The notes under the pieces were generated by a model that saw only the letters and a program-made list of their open reading frames with translations, was not told the origin of the DNA and ran no database searches. This document shows, in pieces, positions 5,838 through 6,933 of a stretch of DNA of 6,933 bases (positions are counted from its first letter, which is position 1; the number at the start of each line of letters is the position of its first letter). The translations under genes were made by a program, and so were the position numbers. The DNA is taken from positions 1 to 6,933 of the forward strand of contig JACRBO010000325.1 of NCBI GenBank assembly GCA_016219235.1. Reading direction: 5' to 3'. This DNA is from Chloroflexota bacterium. Lineage in GTDB: Bacteria; Chloroflexota; Anaerolineae; Fen-1058.

Positions 5838-5841
5838 CGTC

Positions 5842-6318
5842 ATGTCACCCATCACCATTCGCAAACTCAACCTCCATCACGAACTGATGTGGTCGTACAC
5901 CGGTCACGTCCTTGAGCGCACACCCACATACATCCGGCTGGAGGCGCGCTTCAACCGCCCGACCACCGATTACGGTTACGCGGTGTTTGAACAAAACGAT
6001 CGATTTGTAGAGCACTTCTTCGCCGATCGCTGGTACAACATCTTCGAGATTCATTCCGTTCAGGACGATCATTTGAAGGGTTGGTACTGCAACATCGTGA
6101 AGCCCGCCGTCTTCAGCGCCGACGAGGTCGCGCAGGTCGATCTCGCGCTCGACGTGTGGATCGATCCCGCGGGCGCGTATCGCGTGCTGGATCAGGCCGA
6201 ATTCGACGCGCTGCCCCTCGACGCCGACACCCGTCAGCACGCAACAAGCGCGCTGCGCGAGTTGCTGGATCTGCTGCATCGCCGCCTGCCCCCGTTTGAC
6301 GCTCCGGGTCTGATATAA
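5842..6318 (+). CDS. DUF402 family protein (possible nucleoside tri-/diphosphatase)
   Basis: This is a 158-residue protein of the DUF402 family. Members studied in Gram-positive bacteria (Ntdp/SA1684-like) are Mg-dependent nucleoside tri- and diphosphatases; others have RNA-related roles or none known. Visible family features are YTGHVLERTPTYIRLEARFNRP (N-terminal beta strands), FVEHFFADRWYNIFEIH (about 50-66), GWYCNIVKPA (about 76-85), and the acidic core VDLALDVWIDPAGAYRVLDQAEFDAL (about 94-119). The aspartates of that core match metal-binding residues of the fold. The ATG at 5842 is chosen because conserved sequence begins right after it. An in-frame extension back to 5581 would read through the ATPase gene and the tandem repeat. 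No Shine-Dalgarno is visible; the upstream 7-bp repeat abuts the start. It may be co-transcribed with the ATPase, but no functional link to thiamine is evident. Confidence 0.85.
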   Translation: MSPITIRKLNLHHELMWSYTGHVLERTPTYIRLEARFNRPTTDYGYAVFEQNDRFVEHFFADRWYNIFEIHSVQDDHLKGWYCNIVKPAVFSADEVAQVDLALDVWIDPAGAYRVLDQAEFDALPLDADTRQHATSALRELLDLLHRRLPPFDAPGLI

Positions 6319-6319
6319 T
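6311..6319 (+). promoter_or_regulatory. Extended -10 promoter for the sugar kinase gene
   Basis: TG-A-TATAAT (6311-6319) is a perfect extended -10. The TAA within it (6316-6318) is the stop codon of the DUF402 gene, so promoter and stop share bases. Transcription would start near 6326, about 43 nt before the kinase ATG. A TTGACG at 6296-6301 is only 12 bp upstream, too close for a normal -35. A small hairpin, TGCGCC/GGCGCA (6332-6337 and 6343-6348), lies in the leader; it has no T-tract. Confidence 0.6.
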
Positions 6320-6368
6320 CGCGCTGCTGTCTGCGCCGGCCTGGCGCAAATCTCTGTCGTGAAAGTCA

Positions 6369-6933
6369 ATGATGCCTCATACACCCGAATACCTTATCGA
6401 CGAATACCGCCATCATTTTGACCACGCCGCCAGTCAAGTGCGCCTCGTGCGCTCGCCGTATCGCATCTGCCCTTTAGGCGCGCATGTCGATCATCAACTG
6501 GGTCTCGTCACCGGCATGACCATCGACGCGCCGATCTGGCTGGCCTACGTGCCCAATGACGATGGCTGCGTCCGCCTGCACAGCCTCGAATTCAGCCCGC
6601 CTGTCGAGTTTGCTGTGCGCGCTATTCCGGCCAAAATTGACGCCCATTGGGGCAATTACGCGCGCGGCGCGGCCTGGGCATTGAACCGGCACACACCGCT
6701 GCGGCGCGGCTTTGATGGCCTGGTCGCCGGGTCGTTGCCGATCGGCGGGCTGAGTTCATCGGCGGCGGTAGGCATCGCGTATTTGCTGGCGTTGGAAGAC
6801 GTGAACGGTCTGACGGTTGGCCCGCTGGAGAACGTCGAATTCGATCGGGCGATCGAGAACGGTTACGTGGGCCTGAACAACGGCATCCTCGATCCGTCGA
6901 TGATCCTGCTCAGTCAGCCGCAGCATCTGACCG
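6369..6933 (+). CDS. GHMP-family sugar kinase resembling galacturonokinase (partial, C-terminus outside the window)
   Basis: This gene (188 complete codons visible) encodes an ATP-dependent sugar-1-kinase of the galactokinase branch of the GHMP superfamily. The N-terminal substrate motif reads SPYRICPLGAHVDHQLG (29-45), where galactokinases have GEHTDY; the Glu is replaced by Ala38. The ATP-binding motif is GSLPIGGLSSSAA (121-133). The segment ENVEFDRAIENGYVGLNNGILDPS (154-177) contains the likely catalytic Asp175. From memory, SPYRICPLGAH-DHQ and ENGY-GL-NGILD match plant galacturonokinase closely, so the substrate may be D-galacturonate or a related sugar acid. Galactose or arabinose remain possible. 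Start codons ATG 6369 and ATG 6372 are adjacent and in frame, with only a weak purine stretch (GAAAG, 6361-6365) upstream. The reading frame is open to the window end with no sign of damage. Confidence 0.85.
   Translation, partial: MMPHTPEYLIDEYRHHFDHAASQVRLVRSPYRICPLGAHVDHQLGLVTGMTIDAPIWLAYVPNDDGCVRLHSLEFSPPVEFAVRAIPAKIDAHWGNYARGAAWALNRHTPLRRGFDGLVAGSLPIGGLSSSAAVGIAYLLALEDVNGLTVGPLENVEFDRAIENGYVGLNNGILDPSMILLSQPQHLT

Noticed and set aside
5581..5841. Upstream in-frame extension of the DUF402 gene
   Set aside because: It overlaps the ATPase C-terminal coding region in another frame and would translate the heptamer repeat; family similarity starts at 5842.
6296..6319. TTGACG (6296-6301) as the -35 for TATAAT (6314-6319)
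   Set aside because: The spacer is 12 bp, well short of about 17 bp; the TGA-TATAAT extended -10 explains the promoter better.

Overview
The window (about 60% G+C by eye) looks like a piece of a Chloroflexota chromosome, most likely Anaerolineae or a close relative. This placement is an inference. It rests on the lipoprotein form of the solute-binding protein, the style of the intergenic repeats (a CCTGACAGG hairpin, degenerate heptamer and octamer tandems, and a CGTCATTGCGAG-type palindrome), and protein wording that I associate with that phylum. All genes are on the + strand.

Positions 1-4000 and 4694-5779 form a thiamine salvage locus. An extended -10 promoter is followed by a TPP riboswitch and an intrinsic terminator, then a stable 22-bp repeat hairpin. 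Next come thiamine pyrophosphokinase (thiN), a ThiB-like thiamine-binding lipoprotein, and a fused two-domain ThiP-like permease. The ATPase that should energise the transporter (thiQ-like) lies further downstream. The logic is closed: the transporter imports thiamine, ThiN converts it to TPP, and TPP binding to the leader RNA should stop transcription of the operon.

Two insertions break this locus. First, a 119-bp palindromic repeat sits inside the permease gene and reads through in frame as 40 extra codons in a predicted cytoplasmic loop. Second, a type II toxin-antitoxin module (AbrB/MazE-like antitoxin and PIN-domain toxin) with its own sigma70-type promoter lies between the permease and ATPase genes. 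The toxin gene ends 4 nt before, or overlaps, the ATPase start.

Downstream, a 7-bp tandem repeat fills the gap up to the start codon of a DUF402 gene, a family that includes nucleoside tri-/diphosphatases. An extended -10 promoter overlapping the DUF402 stop codon precedes a GHMP-family sugar kinase that resembles plant galacturonokinase and runs off the window end.

I found no CRISPR array, tRNA, rRNA or transposase. The most interesting points are the in-frame repeat in the permease, the toxin-antitoxin module inside the thiamine operon, and the galacturonokinase-like kinase. I see no clearly undescribed multi-gene system.
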